DNA of 64,000 nucleotides from Izhakiella capsodis (GTDB taxonomy: Bacteria > Pseudomonadota > Gammaproteobacteria > Enterobacterales > Enterobacteriaceae): the NCBI RefSeq assembly GCF_900115045.1, contig NZ_FOVC01000006.1, forward strand, positions 124,001 through 188,000, given 5' to 3'. The notes under the pieces are model-generated. The model worked only from the letters and a program-made list of their open reading frames with translations. It did no database searches and was not told the origin of the DNA. Below, one piece after another: positions 35,594 through 45,238 of the stretch. Each line of letters begins with the position of its first letter. Within the stretch, counting starts at the first letter, position 1. The position numbers were made by a program, and so were the translations under genes.

Positions 35594-35857
35594 AGATAGA
35601 AGGACCCCGACCAGAAGCACTGGCTAAAAACACCGTGGTAAATATTGCGCGAGATTATAGTGTTGTGAAATGTGAAAGACCAGTATGCCGCCCGGCACGC
35701 GATAACTTTTTTCCCTGGCATGAACAAGCGCTGCGGTTGAAACAGTGATATTCTTGGCGGTCTGGTGCCGACCCGCCGTCGGCAGGTTCTATTCGACGCT
35801 AATGCTAGCTGATCGCCTGGTCATCGACCCGGGTAACGATTAAACAGGAGACCGATC

Positions 35858-37315
35858 GTGTCTGAATTGTCTCAACTTTCACCACAGCCGCTGTGGGATA
35901 TTTTTGCCGAAATTTGTGCTATCCCCCATCCCTCTCACCATGAAGAAGCGCTGGCGAGGCATATTCTTTCCTGGGCTCAGGAGAAAGGCTTGTTTGCTGA
36001 ACGCGACGCTATCGGCAATATTCTGATCCGGAAACCGGCCAGCGTCGGGCTGGAGAATCTCAAGCCGGTCGCGCTACAGGCCCACCTTGATATGGTGCCG
36101 CAGAAAAACAACGATACCCCGCATGACTTCACTAAAGACCCAATTCAGCCATGGATTGACGGTGAATGGGTCAAAGCACGCGGCACAACACTGGGGGCTG
36201 ATAATGGCATCGGTATGGCTTCGGCGCTCGCGGTGCTCGCTGATGACAGCGTTGAGCACGGTCCGCTGGAAGTGTTACTGACGATGACCGAAGAGACTGG
36301 CATGGATGGTGCCTTCGGCCTCCAGCCCAATTGGCTGCAAGCGGAAATTCTGATTAATACCGATTCCGAAGAGGAAGGCGAAATTTATATGGGTTGCGCC
36401 GGCGGCATCGATTTTACTTCGACGCTGAAGCTGGAGCGTGAAGCGCTGCCGACGGGTTTTCAGACGGTGAAGTTGACAATAAAAGGGCTGCGCGGCGGCC
36501 ATTCCGGCGCCGACATCCACATGGGTCTCGCCAACGCTAACAAGCTGCTTGCGCGTTTTCTGTTTGCTCAGGCTCGCCCGCTGGATCTGCGTTTACTCGA
36601 TATAAGTGGTGGCACGCTGCGCAACGCGATCCCTCGTGAGGCATTCGCCACGCTGGCGCTTGCGGCTGACAAACGGGTCGCGTTACAAGAGGCGGTACAG
36701 GCCTATCTCGCCACATTAAAAAATGAAGCCAGCCCGCTGGATAAAAACCTGACCGTGCTGGTTGAAAACATTGAGAGCAACGCCCATCCGCTAAAAAACG
36801 GTTGCCGCGACCGCTTTCTGTCATTGCTAAACAGCATGCCAAACGGCGTTATTCGCAATTCCGACGTTATGAAAGGTGTGGTGGAAACCTCACTGAATAT
36901 CGGTGTAGTAACCTTTGATGAGCACCAGGCCAGCATTAACTGCCTGATCCGCTCACTGGTCGACAGCGGTAAAGATTACGTCGTAGAAATGTTGACGTCA
37001 CTCGGCGAGCTGGCAGGTGCCACCACTACGCCCAAAGGGGGCTACCCTGGCTGGCAGCCAGATGCCAATTCACCGGTTATGGCGCTGGTGCGTGACACTT
37101 ATCAGAAGCTGTTTAATAAAATGCCCAATATTCAGGTGATCCATGCCGGGCTGGAGTGCGGTCTGTTTAAAAAACCCTATCCGCAAATGGATATGGTATC
37201 AATCGGTCCAACTATTACCGGTCCCCACTCGCCGGATGAGCAGGTGCACATTGCCAGCGTAGGCCTCTACTGGCAGTTGCTGACGGCATTGCTGAAAGCC
37301 ATTCCGGCAAAATAA
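35858..37315 (+). CDS. pepD: Cytosolic aminoacyl-histidine dipeptidase (peptidase D)
   Basis: PepD is a zinc dipeptidase of the M20 family that cleaves carnosine-like and other dipeptides. Its 485 residues equal the E. coli length. Metal-site segments are VALQAHLDMVPQ (H76, D78), TLGADNGIG, MTEETGMDGAFGL and INTDSEEEGEI. The lid domain carries IKGLRGGHSGADIHMG. The start is GTG 35858 with AGGAG seven bases before it. Confidence 0.97.
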   Translation: MSELSQLSPQPLWDIFAEICAIPHPSHHEEALARHILSWAQEKGLFAERDAIGNILIRKPASVGLENLKPVALQAHLDMVPQKNNDTPHDFTKDPIQPWIDGEWVKARGTTLGADNGIGMASALAVLADDSVEHGPLEVLLTMTEETGMDGAFGLQPNWLQAEILINTDSEEEGEIYMGCAGGIDFTSTLKLEREALPTGFQTVKLTIKGLRGGHSGADIHMGLANANKLLARFLFAQARPLDLRLLDISGGTLRNAIPREAFATLALAADKRVALQEAVQAYLATLKNEASPLDKNLTVLVENIESNAHPLKNGCRDRFLSLLNSMPNGVIRNSDVMKGVVETSLNIGVVTFDEHQASINCLIRSLVDSGKDYVVEMLTSLGELAGATTTPKGGYPGWQPDANSPVMALVRDTYQKLFNKMPNIQVIHAGLECGLFKKPYPQMDMVSIGPTITGPHSPDEQVHIASVGLYWQLLTALLKAIPAK

Positions 37316-37463
37316 ATGTCTTGCCGGTTTAACCACCGGCCGATAACAGATTGCGCGAAACACTACGCCGGCCGATTTCTTAACATCCTGTCAGAGACCG
37401 CCCGGCATTTTCTTTTTTAGTGTCATTTGGCCTCACCACTATTCGCCCTCACCAGGCAGCTGA

Positions 37464-38519
37464 CTACAATCCTAACAACAGCTGGCGTTCAATCTGTGGG
37501 TTAAGCAGCGTCACATGCAGCCCAACTAAACGCACGCCCCGCTCCGCGCGGCGATCGTCCCAGGTTTTGTGCGCTATGGCGATAAGATCATCTTTATTCA
37601 ACTCTGGCCAGACGTGCTCCTGAGTAGTGAGCTGGAAATCTGTAAACTTAAGCTTCACCCCCTGGCGGGCAATCTGTCGATCGGGTCTGATTTGCGTCAG
37701 ACGCTTTTCCAGCTCCTCATACAGCCGGTCGATAATATCAAGACAGTCCTCCCAACAGTGAATGTCCTCAGCCAGCGTTCGCTCGACGCCGAGAGATTTA
37801 CGCTGCCGTTCGGTGACAACCTCACGTTCATCCACCCCGTGGCTGCGTTCCCAGAGCACGCGGCCGAACTTACCAAACCGACGCAGTAACAGGGGCAGAT
37901 CGGCGCGCTGAACGTCGGCACAGGTATGCAGGCCAAGCTCAGACAGTTTTTTTGCCGTCACCTTGCCAACGCCAGGTATTTTAGCCAGAGGCAGTGCTCG
38001 CAGGAATTCCGCCACCTGCTGAGGGGTGATAACGTATTGTCCGTTGGGTTTATTCATATCGGAGGCGATCTTAGCCAGAAACTTTATCGGTGCGATACCA
38101 GCAGAGGCGGTCAGCGCCAGCTCCCGCCAGATGGTCTGGCGGATCTCATGGGCAATCAGCGTAGCCGAACCATGACAATGCTGGCTTTCACTGACGTCAA
38201 GATAAGCCTCATCCAGTGAGAGGGGTTCTACCAGCGAGGTGTAACGGGTAAATATTTCACGGATATGGCTACTGGCCGCCTTATAGGCATCAAAACGACC
38301 GGGGATCAGCGTCAAATGGGGACAAAGTTTTAATGCCATCGCGGTTGACATCGCGCTGTGAACACCATATTTACGCGCAGGATAATTGGCGGTGCTGATC
38401 ACACCACGCGTTTCGCGACTGCCGCCGATTGCAATCGGTATATCGCGCAGGCTGGGATTGTCACGCATTTCAACCGCAGCATAAAAGCAGTCCATGTCTA
38501 CGTGAATAATTTTACGCAT
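37464..38519 (-). CDS. dinB: DNA polymerase IV (Y family, translesion synthesis)
   Basis: DinB bypasses lesions such as N2-dG adducts and makes frameshifts when overproduced. The 351-residue product equals E. coli Pol IV. Catalytic D8 is in HVDMDCFYAAVE and D103/E104 are in SLDEAYLDVS. A helix-hairpin-helix IPGVGKVTAKKL, the little-finger domain and a C-terminal clamp-binding motif (QLLLGL) follow. The steric-gate position 13, Phe in E. coli, is Tyr here. ATG 38519 has GGAGGGG upstream; an earlier in-frame start at 38570 would overlap the LexA box. It is the last gene of its strand before pepD. Confidence 0.97.
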   Translation of the reverse strand: MRKIIHVDMDCFYAAVEMRDNPSLRDIPIAIGGSRETRGVISTANYPARKYGVHSAMSTAMALKLCPHLTLIPGRFDAYKAASSHIREIFTRYTSLVEPLSLDEAYLDVSESQHCHGSATLIAHEIRQTIWRELALTASAGIAPIKFLAKIASDMNKPNGQYVITPQQVAEFLRALPLAKIPGVGKVTAKKLSELGLHTCADVQRADLPLLLRRFGKFGRVLWERSHGVDEREVVTERQRKSLGVERTLAEDIHCWEDCLDIIDRLYEELEKRLTQIRPDRQIARQGVKLKFTDFQLTTQEHVWPELNKDDLIAIAHKTWDDRRAERGVRLVGLHVTLLNPQIERQLLLGL

Positions 38520-38533
38520 TACCCCTCCACAAT

Positions 38534-38553
38534 AACTGTACAAGTATACAGTA
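38534..38553 (-). promoter_or_regulatory. LexA (SOS) box of dinB
   Basis: CTGTACAAGTATACAG at 38536-38551 fits CTGT-N8-ACAG exactly, with an AT-biased, near-palindromic centre. It lies 15 bases upstream of the dinB start codon, so dinB should be SOS-inducible, as in E. coli. Confidence 0.9.
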
Positions 38554-38765
38554 TGATAAGGACGCCGCAAGAGTGCTGGCGATAAGCCAGGTCATTAAAT
38601 TAAGCGATCGAGACAGAAGAGTGGAATTACGTGGATTTTTAACGCGCTCTTGCTTGATAAAAAAACAGACAGTGATAATGTTGCGCTGCGATAGAGGAAA
38701 ACGCTGATATTGCAAGTGCAGCGCGCCGCTGGTACCGATTAAATAAAAGACTTCAAGGAAATATG

Positions 38766-39506
38766 ATGGGCAAAATCGCATTGCTGTTTGCGATGATCTT
38801 CCTGCCGGCCATTTGTCTGGCCGACCTTTTAAGCCCGGTTTCACCGCTGGCTCCGGTAAGTAAAGAACTCAAGAAGCAACTGCTAGGCGCACCGGTTTAT
38901 ATTCAGATATTTAAACAAGAACGCACTCTTGAACTGTATGGCAAAGTCGGTAATGAATATCGCCTGCTCGACAGCTATCGTATCTGCAATTTCTCAGGGG
39001 GCCTCGGACCAAAACATCGCCCAGGGGATTTTAAAAGCCCGGAAGGATTTTACAGCGTCGGTCTTTCACAGCTGAAGCCGGACAGCCGTTTCTATCGCGC
39101 GATCAATATTGGTTTCCCAAACCAGTACGATCGTGAAAAAGGCTATGAAGGCAACTATTTGATGATCCACGGTGCCTGTGTTTCTGTTGGCTGCTACGCG
39201 ATGACCAATGCCTATATTAAGGACATTTACGAGTATGTTGCTGCCGCGCTGCATAATGGACAGCCGCGGGTGGATATCAGCATTTATCCATTTCACATGA
39301 CCGAAAAGAATATGCAAAGTCATCGCCATTCGGTTTATTACAGCTTCTGGCAGCAGTTACAGCCAGCCTATGCACAGTTTGTGAAAACGCATCTGCCACC
39401 GGCAGTCAACGTCCGCGATGGCAAATATGTGCTGAACAGCAGCACTCTGAAGACGCCGTTCTCTGACAGCCGTCCCTCAGCCCTGGCGCTCACCCAGGCG
39501 AAATAG
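38766..39506 (+). CDS. yafK: L,D-transpeptidase-fold peptidoglycan amidase DpaA (YafK)
   Basis: YafK/DpaA releases Braun lipoprotein from peptidoglycan. The 246-residue product has a signal peptide (MGKIALLFAMIFLPAICLA) and a YkuD-type domain with the catalytic block MIHGACVSVGCYAMTN. SGGLGPKHRPGDFKSPEGFY and INIGFPNQYD are also conserved. Of two adjacent ATGs, the second (38766) has AGGA six bases upstream and matches the E. coli start. Its end overlaps the converging yafJ by 30 bases. Confidence 0.93.
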   Translation: MGKIALLFAMIFLPAICLADLLSPVSPLAPVSKELKKQLLGAPVYIQIFKQERTLELYGKVGNEYRLLDSYRICNFSGGLGPKHRPGDFKSPEGFYSVGLSQLKPDSRFYRAINIGFPNQYDREKGYEGNYLMIHGACVSVGCYAMTNAYIKDIYEYVAAALHNGQPRVDISIYPFHMTEKNMQSHRHSVYYSFWQQLQPAYAQFVKTHLPPAVNVRDGKYVLNSSTLKTPFSDSRPSALALTQAK

Positions 39507-40244
39507 CGCCCACTCTCCGGGCGCTATCCGCTGCCATGACTCATTACCAGTTAACGGCTGGGTTGCAATCACCGTAACCACGTCATCTGGCGTGGTCTGC
39601 TTCTGAAAGTCTATCTCCATATCCTGATCCAACAGCGTCGCTTTACCAAAGGGTGCGCGACGGGTTATCCAGTAGAGGTGGGTTGAACAATAGGCCATCA
39701 GAAAATGGCCATCCGACGGCAGCATATTAAATACGCCTTTACTGCGAAGCTGTTGCGCCAGTGTAGCAACAAAACGAAACACCGCTGGCCAGTTGCCAGG
39801 CGTGCGCGGATAGCGGCTCGCCAGCTGATGGAGCAGCCAGCAAAAAGCATACTCGCTGTCAGTTTCGCCCACCGGGCGAAAATAGCCGGTATCCAGTTGA
39901 CGATAACCCTTTAGCTGCCCGTTATGCGCATAGGACCAGTTACGCCCCCAAAGTTCGCGGGTAAAAGGATGCGTGTTTTCCAGCGCCACTTTGCCACGAT
40001 TGGCCTGGCGTATATGTGCCAGAACGGCGCAGGATTTTATCGGGTATTCCTGAACAAGGTGGGCAATCGACGAGTTGAAACTCGGCTGCGGATCTTTGAA
40101 TGTCCGGCAGCCTTTTCCCTCATAAAACGTGATCCCCCAACCGTCTTTATGCGGCCCGGTTCCACCACCGCGCTGAATCAGCCCGGTAAAACTAAAACAG
40201 ATATCCGTCGGGACATTGGCACTCATCCCAAGCAATTCACACAT
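39477..40244 (-). CDS. yafJ: Class II glutamine amidotransferase YafJ
   Basis: A 255-residue Ntn-type glutaminase-domain protein, the same length as E. coli YafJ. The mature N-terminal nucleophile is Cys2 (MCELLGMSANVP). Further family marks are GGTGPHKDGWGITFYEG, LAHIRQANRG and NTHPF, NWSYAHNGQLKG and TDSEYAFCWLL. The start at 40244 exposes Cys2; the earlier start at 40268 would bury it. The physiological substrate is not established. Confidence 0.93.
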   Translation of the reverse strand: MCELLGMSANVPTDICFSFTGLIQRGGGTGPHKDGWGITFYEGKGCRTFKDPQPSFNSSIAHLVQEYPIKSCAVLAHIRQANRGKVALENTHPFTRELWGRNWSYAHNGQLKGYRQLDTGYFRPVGETDSEYAFCWLLHQLASRYPRTPGNWPAVFRFVATLAQQLRSKGVFNMLPSDGHFLMAYCSTHLYWITRRAPFGKATLLDQDMEIDFQKQTTPDDVVTVIATQPLTGNESWQRIAPGEWALFRLGERQG

Positions 40245-40390
40245 GCTACCCCCTTGAACTGCCGGCAAAAGAGGAGTGCCAGAAAGAGAGCCTCAGCGGA
40301 AATATCGCCCACTGAGACTGCCCGCGCGTAACTTGCACGCGGCGTTCCAGCATCCTGTTCGCATGGCGACCGGTTCGCTGCCCAAAAGGC

Positions 40391-40969
40391 TTATTTAATC
40401 ATCTCTTTTTCGATCAGCAGCATCAGAATATGTATGACCTTAATGTGTATTTCCTGAATACGATCGGCATAGCCAAAATGGGGAACACGGATTTCAATAT
40501 CTGCCAGGCCATTCATCTTGCCGCCGTCTTTACCCGTTAAGGCGATCACCTTCATCCCCTGCTTTTTCGCCGCCTCGATGGCGTTGATAATATTGGTCGA
40601 ATTACCCGAAGTCGACAGGCCAAGCAGCACGTCACCGGCACGTCCTACCGCTTCGACATAGCGTGAGAAAACATATTCATAACCGAAGTCGTTACTGACG
40701 CAGGAGAGATGGCTGACATCTGAAATAGCAATGGCCGGATAGCCGGGACGATTTTCACGATAGCGCCCGGTCAACTCTTCGGCGAAATGCATTGCGTCGC
40801 AGTGGGAGCCACCGTTACCGCATGAGAGCACCTTTCCTCCGGCTTTGAATGCATCGGCCAGCATGACCGCCGCACGTTGAATAGCGTGAATATTGGCATC
40901 ATGACTTAAAAACGCGTTCAGCGTGTCCGCCGCCTCGTTCAGTTCAGAGCGGATAATATCCTGGTACAT
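40391..40969 (-). CDS. gmhA: Phosphoheptose isomerase
   Basis: GmhA (LpcA) converts sedoheptulose 7-phosphate to D-glycero-D-manno-heptose 7-phosphate for the LPS inner core. The 192-residue SIS-domain protein has the same length as E. coli GmhA and the active-site blocks GKVLSCGNGGSHCDAMHFAE, LTGRYRENRPGYPAIAIS, LGLSTSGNSTNI and IHIKVIHILMLLIE. AAGGAAGG lies upstream of ATG. It is divergent from fadE, an arrangement kept from E. coli. Confidence 0.97.
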   Translation of the reverse strand: MYQDIIRSELNEAADTLNAFLSHDANIHAIQRAAVMLADAFKAGGKVLSCGNGGSHCDAMHFAEELTGRYRENRPGYPAIAISDVSHLSCVSNDFGYEYVFSRYVEAVGRAGDVLLGLSTSGNSTNIINAIEAAKKQGMKVIALTGKDGGKMNGLADIEIRVPHFGYADRIQEIHIKVIHILMLLIEKEMIK

Positions 40970-41147
40970 AGCTTAGACCTTCCTTCTCAAGAAATATCAC
41001 AGGCAGTTTAACCAAATGCCCCAGGCACGCAAAGCGCTTCAGCTAGCCTGAGCCGATGGATTCACTTCGCTGGCGGAGTGTGAGCCATGTTGTAATTGCA
41101 ATGTAAATATATTGCTAATGAAAAGATTATCATCTAAACCTTAAATC

Positions 41148-41164
41148 AACAGGTCAGACCTCTT
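41148..41164 (+). promoter_or_regulatory. Probable FadR operator of fadE
   Basis: AACAGGTCAGACCTCTT matches 14 of 17 positions of the FadR-type consensus AACTGGTCNGACCAGTT, including the whole palindromic GGTCNGACC core. It ends 19 bases before the fadE start codon. FadR would repress here until long-chain acyl-CoA appears, as for fadE in E. coli. Confidence 0.75.
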
Positions 41165-41183
41165 ATGACTTAGGGAGCAGGTT

Positions 41184-43628
41184 ATGGTGCTTATCAGTAT
41201 TGCAGCGACGATAGTGCTTATCGGCGTGTTGTTTTATCACCGAGTGAATCTGACGCTCAGTAGCGCAACTGTGCTGATCTGGGCGGCGCTAATGGCCGCG
41301 CTGTCTCTCTGGACGACCTGGCTGCTGCTGCCGCTGGCAGTCATTTTGCTACCATTTAATCTGCTCAGCATACGCCGGGCGCTGTTTTCCAAATCAGTTA
41401 TGCGCACCTTTCAGAAGGTGATGCCGCCGATGTCGCGTACTGAAAAAGAGGCGATTGACGCCGGCACTACGTGGTGGGAAGGCGAGCTATTTCGCGGCGA
41501 TCCAGACTGGAAAACGCTGCATGATTACCCGCAGCCACATTTGTCCCCGGAAGAGCAAGCCTTTATAGAGGGTCCGGTGGAAGAAGCCTGCCGCATGGCG
41601 AATGATTTTGCCATCACGCATGAAATGGCCGATCTGCCCCCTGAACTGTGGGCGCACCTGAAAGCGCATCGTTTTTTCGCTATGATCATTAAAAAAGAGT
41701 ATGGCGGCCTGGAATTCTCCGCTTACGCACAGTCGCGCGTGTTGCAGAAGCTGGCTGGCGTTTCCGGTATTCTGGCCATTACCGTTGGAGTACCTAACTC
41801 CCTCGGCCCTGGCGAGCTGCTGCAGCATTACGGTACCGATGAGCAGAAAAATCACTACCTGCCCCGTCTGGCCTGCGGTCAGGAAATCCCCTGTTTTGCG
41901 TTAACCAGTCCTGAAGCTGGCTCTGATGCCGGAGCCATCCCGGATACTGGCGTAGTCTGTATGGGTGACTGGCAGGATAAACAGGTGCTGGGCATGCGTC
42001 TTACATGGAATAAGCGCTACATTACCCTGGCGCCGATTGCTACCGTGCTGGGTTTGGCCTTCAGACTCGCCGATCCCGATCATCTTCTTGGGAAGACCGA
42101 CGATCTGGGGATTACCTGCGCGCTGATCCCCACCACAACGCCGGGCGTTGAAATTGGTAAGCGTCACTTCCCGCTCAACGTGCCCTTTCAGAACGGACCG
42201 ACGCGCGGTAACAATATCTTCGTACCGATTGATTACATCATCGGCGGGCCGAAGATGGCTGGCCAGGGCTGGCGAATGCTGGTTGAATGCCTCTCGGTTG
42301 GACGCGGGATCACGCTGCCCTCCAACGCGACCGGCAGTCTGAAATCCGTCGCAATGGCGATTGGCGCTTATGCCCACATCCGTCGCCAGTTTAAAGTTCC
42401 TATCGGTAAGATGGAGGGCATCGAAGAGCCACTGGCACGTATTGCCGGCAATGCGTATGCCCTGGACGCTGCCGCAACACTTATTACCTATGGCATTATG
42501 CTCGGTGAAAAACCGGCGGTGCTCTCGGCGATTGTCAAACACCACTGTACGCATCGCAGTCAGCGGGCGATCATTGATGCGATGGATATCGCCGGTGGTA
42601 AGGGCATTATGCTGGGTGATAGCAACTTTCTTGCACGTGCCTATCAGGGCTCACCGATCGCGATTACTGTAGAAGGTGCTAACATTCTGACGCGCAGCAT
42701 GATTATTTTCGGTCAGGGTGCGATTCGCTGCCATCCCTACGTGCTGAAAGAGTTGGCGGCGGTACAGCAACATGATATCAAGGCTTTTGATAAGGCATTG
42801 TTCAGCCACATTGGCCACGTCGCCAGCAATCAGGTACGCAGCTTCTGGCTGGGTCTGACCGGTGGCCTGACCAGTCACGCACCGACCCGCGACGCGACGC
42901 GCCGCTACTATCAGCATCTGAACCGTATCAGTGCAAACCTGGCTTTTATGGCGGATATCGCGATGGCGGCCCTCGGCGGCAGCCTGAAACGGCGCGAGCG
43001 TATCTCAGCACGTCTCGGCGACGTGCTGAGCCAGCTATACATGGCCTCCGCAGTGTTAAAACGCTATAACGATGAAGGTCGGCAGAGCGTTGATTTACCG
43101 CTGGTCCACTGGAGCGTACAGGATGCACTTTATCAGGCAGAAACGGCCATTGACGATCTGCTGCGAAACTTTCCTAACCGGGGGATCGCCGCTCTGATGC
43201 GATGGGTCATTTTCCCGACCGGTCGTCACTGCAAGGCGCCCTCAGACAAGCTCGATCATCAGCTGGCCAGGATCCTTCAACTGCCCTCAGCGACCCGCAG
43301 CCGGCTGGGTCGTGGACAGTACCTAACCCCGAGCGAACATAACCCGGCGGGACAAATGGAGGAAGCGCTGGAGCATATACTGGCAGCGGAAGTGATCCAT
43401 CAGCGCCTGTGTGGACAGTTACAAAGGAATTTTTCGTTTACACGTCTTGATGATCTTGGTCAACAGTGGCTGCAAAACCAGCTAATTAGCCAGGAAGAGG
43501 CTGAGGTGTTGGCTCGGGCGGAGGCGAGTCGTCTGCGTAGCATTAACGTTGATGATTTTGATCCCGACGCGTTGGCGACTCAGCCGGTGAAAAAAACGCC
43601 AAAGGCGCCTGAGATTGAAGCGGCCTGA
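41184..43628 (+). CDS. fadE: Acyl-CoA dehydrogenase FadE
   Basis: FadE catalyses the first, FAD-dependent step of fatty acid beta-oxidation. The 814-residue length equals E. coli FadE. Two or three hydrophobic segments (about residues 1-65) anchor it. The dehydrogenase core shows FAMIIKKEYGGLEFSAYAQS, CFALTSPEAGSDAGAIPDTG, PFQNGPTRGNNIFVPIDYII, GGKGIMLGDSNFLARAYQGS and EGANILTRSMIIFGQGA. The C-terminal half is the family-specific extension ending RLRSINVDDFDPDALAT. GGGAG precedes ATG 41184. Confidence 0.98.
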   Translation: MVLISIAATIVLIGVLFYHRVNLTLSSATVLIWAALMAALSLWTTWLLLPLAVILLPFNLLSIRRALFSKSVMRTFQKVMPPMSRTEKEAIDAGTTWWEGELFRGDPDWKTLHDYPQPHLSPEEQAFIEGPVEEACRMANDFAITHEMADLPPELWAHLKAHRFFAMIIKKEYGGLEFSAYAQSRVLQKLAGVSGILAITVGVPNSLGPGELLQHYGTDEQKNHYLPRLACGQEIPCFALTSPEAGSDAGAIPDTGVVCMGDWQDKQVLGMRLTWNKRYITLAPIATVLGLAFRLADPDHLLGKTDDLGITCALIPTTTPGVEIGKRHFPLNVPFQNGPTRGNNIFVPIDYIIGGPKMAGQGWRMLVECLSVGRGITLPSNATGSLKSVAMAIGAYAHIRRQFKVPIGKMEGIEEPLARIAGNAYALDAAATLITYGIMLGEKPAVLSAIVKHHCTHRSQRAIIDAMDIAGGKGIMLGDSNFLARAYQGSPIAITVEGANILTRSMIIFGQGAIRCHPYVLKELAAVQQHDIKAFDKALFSHIGHVASNQVRSFWLGLTGGLTSHAPTRDATRRYYQHLNRISANLAFMADIAMAALGGSLKRRERISARLGDVLSQLYMASAVLKRYNDEGRQSVDLPLVHWSVQDALYQAETAIDDLLRNFPNRGIAALMRWVIFPTGRHCKAPSDKLDHQLARILQLPSATRSRLGRGQYLTPSEHNPAGQMEEALEHILAAEVIHQRLCGQLQRNFSFTRLDDLGQQWLQNQLISQEEAEVLARAEASRLRSINVDDFDPDALATQPVKKTPKAPEIEAA

Positions 43629-43936
43629 TCCTGAATTACCGCCTGCACGCTCTGCCCGTCATCGCCAGAACGCGCTTCTGAACCGGGCAAAGCGCTGCTG
43701 AAGATTTAACAACGGGCTATCCTGACTGGTAAAGCATCAAGTCAGTGATTTCGACGTCTTACGCGCCGCGCCCTGCAACGCGGCGGCTTTACGCCTGGAT
43801 ATCTATTCACACCCTCGCTGTCGGATTCAGCAACCGCCTCGTCTTGCTCAGCGTGCAGGCCAGCCAGATCCGCGCCCAATACGCCGCTTTATCGTCCGTG
43901 GCACATGGCATCCGGGGCCTCCCGCCTGACCTGACG
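43629..43936. other. Stretch between fadE and mtnK
   Basis: About 300 bases between converging genes. A plus-strand frame (about 43745-43999) runs into the mtnK 3' end and has no family resemblance or ribosome site. I see no strong terminator hairpin for either gene. In E. coli the neighbours on this side of fadE are ivy and yafV; ivy is absent. Confidence 0.4.
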
Positions 43937-45136
43937 TCAGCCGTACTGACGTATACGAGCAATGAAATCATTGACATGTGCAACGTGCGGCGCAGCTAAG
44001 ATCAACGCCTTACCAAGATGAATAGCTTGTGCTATGCAGGCAGAACGCATGGCGTCGTCACGAATAGTGTCAAGATCGGCGACATGGGCCATACCGACCG
44101 TGCGACGGATAAGTTCGGTGCCACAATAACCAATGGCATCCGCTAACACTTTTTGCAGAAAGAGCGGCGCATAACCCGACCAGGCCAGCGCATCATCGTT
44201 TGTTTTTTCCACCGCCAGCGTGAGAAATTGATGTTCAAATTGCCGCCAGACGATTTTAACATCCTGCAGGCGCAATTCGCGTGCCTCTGCCGCTTCACGC
44301 GGCGGCAATAATCCTGCCAGCCCACAGTAATTAAGCAGCAGATTGCCAATCGCCGTACCCACGTCAAAGCCAATCGGCCCGTAAAAGCCGAACTCCGCAT
44401 CAATCACCTTCAGCTGCCCTTCACCGATAAAAATCGAACCGCTGTGAAGATCACCGTGTAGCAGTGCCTCTGCCTGACTGAAGAAACGATGTTTGAGCGC
44501 GGCCACCGCCGTTCGCAATTGATCATCATTGCGTAGCAACGCGACCGTGTCTTCCAGCTCAGATGGATAGCGGTTGCGCTGATGCTTTTGGTAGGGATCG
44601 TTAAAAAAGAGATCTTCGGTGATTTCGCACATCTCCGGGTTAATAAAACGCACCACCTGCGCCTTTTTTTCATGGGGATGCAGCCAAAAATCAGAGGTAT
44701 GAAACAGTGTGTGCGCCAGGTAATGACCCAATTGAGCGGCGGCCTGCGGGTAATAGCGCCCCTGCACCAGTTCACGACGCCAGATATGCAGGCTGGAGAG
44801 ATCTTCCATCACCATTACCGCCAGCTGTGGATCATGGTGCAAAATTTTTACCGTATGTTCGGCACAATGCTGGCTGTGAGCCCTCAGCGTTTCCGCCTCA
44901 AGCCTGGCACGATCTAACGTCAACGGCCAGGATTCACCCACGCAGCGCACATAAGGCAGGGCTTGCTTAACCACCACCCGGCTCACACCCTGATGGTCGA
45001 CAATGCGAAAAACAAGGTTCAGATTACCGTCGCCTACTTCCTGCGCATCGACCAACGCTGATGCATCGTCCCATCCGACGTGCTGGCGGGCGTACTGAAT
45101 GGCATCTGCGGCGGTGAACGTGCGATATTGCGCCAT
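43937..45136 (-). CDS. mtnK: S-methyl-5-thioribose kinase
   Basis: MtnK phosphorylates 5-methylthioribose, feeding the methionine salvage pathway. The 399-residue protein has a choline-kinase-like fold: the ATP-site stretches DGNLNLVFRIVDH and VVKQALPYVRCVGESWPL, the catalytic loop LLHGDLHSGSIFIGEGQLKV and the metal-binding AEFGFYGPIGFDVGTAIGNL. I prefer MAQYRTF at 45136, with GAGG eight bases before, which fits Klebsiella MtnK. An ATG at 45160 would add eight residues. It is divergent from mtnA with met boxes between. Confidence 0.96.
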   Translation of the reverse strand: MAQYRTFTAADAIQYARQHVGWDDASALVDAQEVGDGNLNLVFRIVDHQGVSRVVVKQALPYVRCVGESWPLTLDRARLEAETLRAHSQHCAEHTVKILHHDPQLAVMVMEDLSSLHIWRRELVQGRYYPQAAAQLGHYLAHTLFHTSDFWLHPHEKKAQVVRFINPEMCEITEDLFFNDPYQKHQRNRYPSELEDTVALLRNDDQLRTAVAALKHRFFSQAEALLHGDLHSGSIFIGEGQLKVIDAEFGFYGPIGFDVGTAIGNLLLNYCGLAGLLPPREAAEARELRLQDVKIVWRQFEHQFLTLAVEKTNDDALAWSGYAPLFLQKVLADAIGYCGTELIRRTVGMAHVADLDTIRDDAMRSACIAQAIHLGKALILAAPHVAHVNDFIARIRQYG

Positions 45137-45164
45137 GTACGTATCCTCAACAAAATTCATTATA

Positions 45165-45180
45165 AGACGTTCAGACGTCT
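45165..45180. promoter_or_regulatory. Tandem met boxes (probable MetJ operator) between mtnK and mtnA
   Basis: AGACGTTCAGACGTCT consists of two adjacent eight-base met boxes. The second equals the MetJ consensus AGACGTCT exactly and the first matches six of eight positions. MetJ with SAM binds such tandem boxes as paired dimers. The site lies about 30 bases before mtnK and 60 before mtnA, so it could shut off both promoters when SAM is plentiful. Confidence 0.75.
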
Positions 45181-45238
45181 ATACAGCTGAAAAGCATCCT
45201 GGCACAATAGTACACACCAAAGCAACATGGAATTAACA

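Noticed and set aside
43745..43999. An 84-codon frame between fadE and mtnK
   Set aside because: It overlaps the mtnK 3' end and has no ribosome site or recognisable domain.
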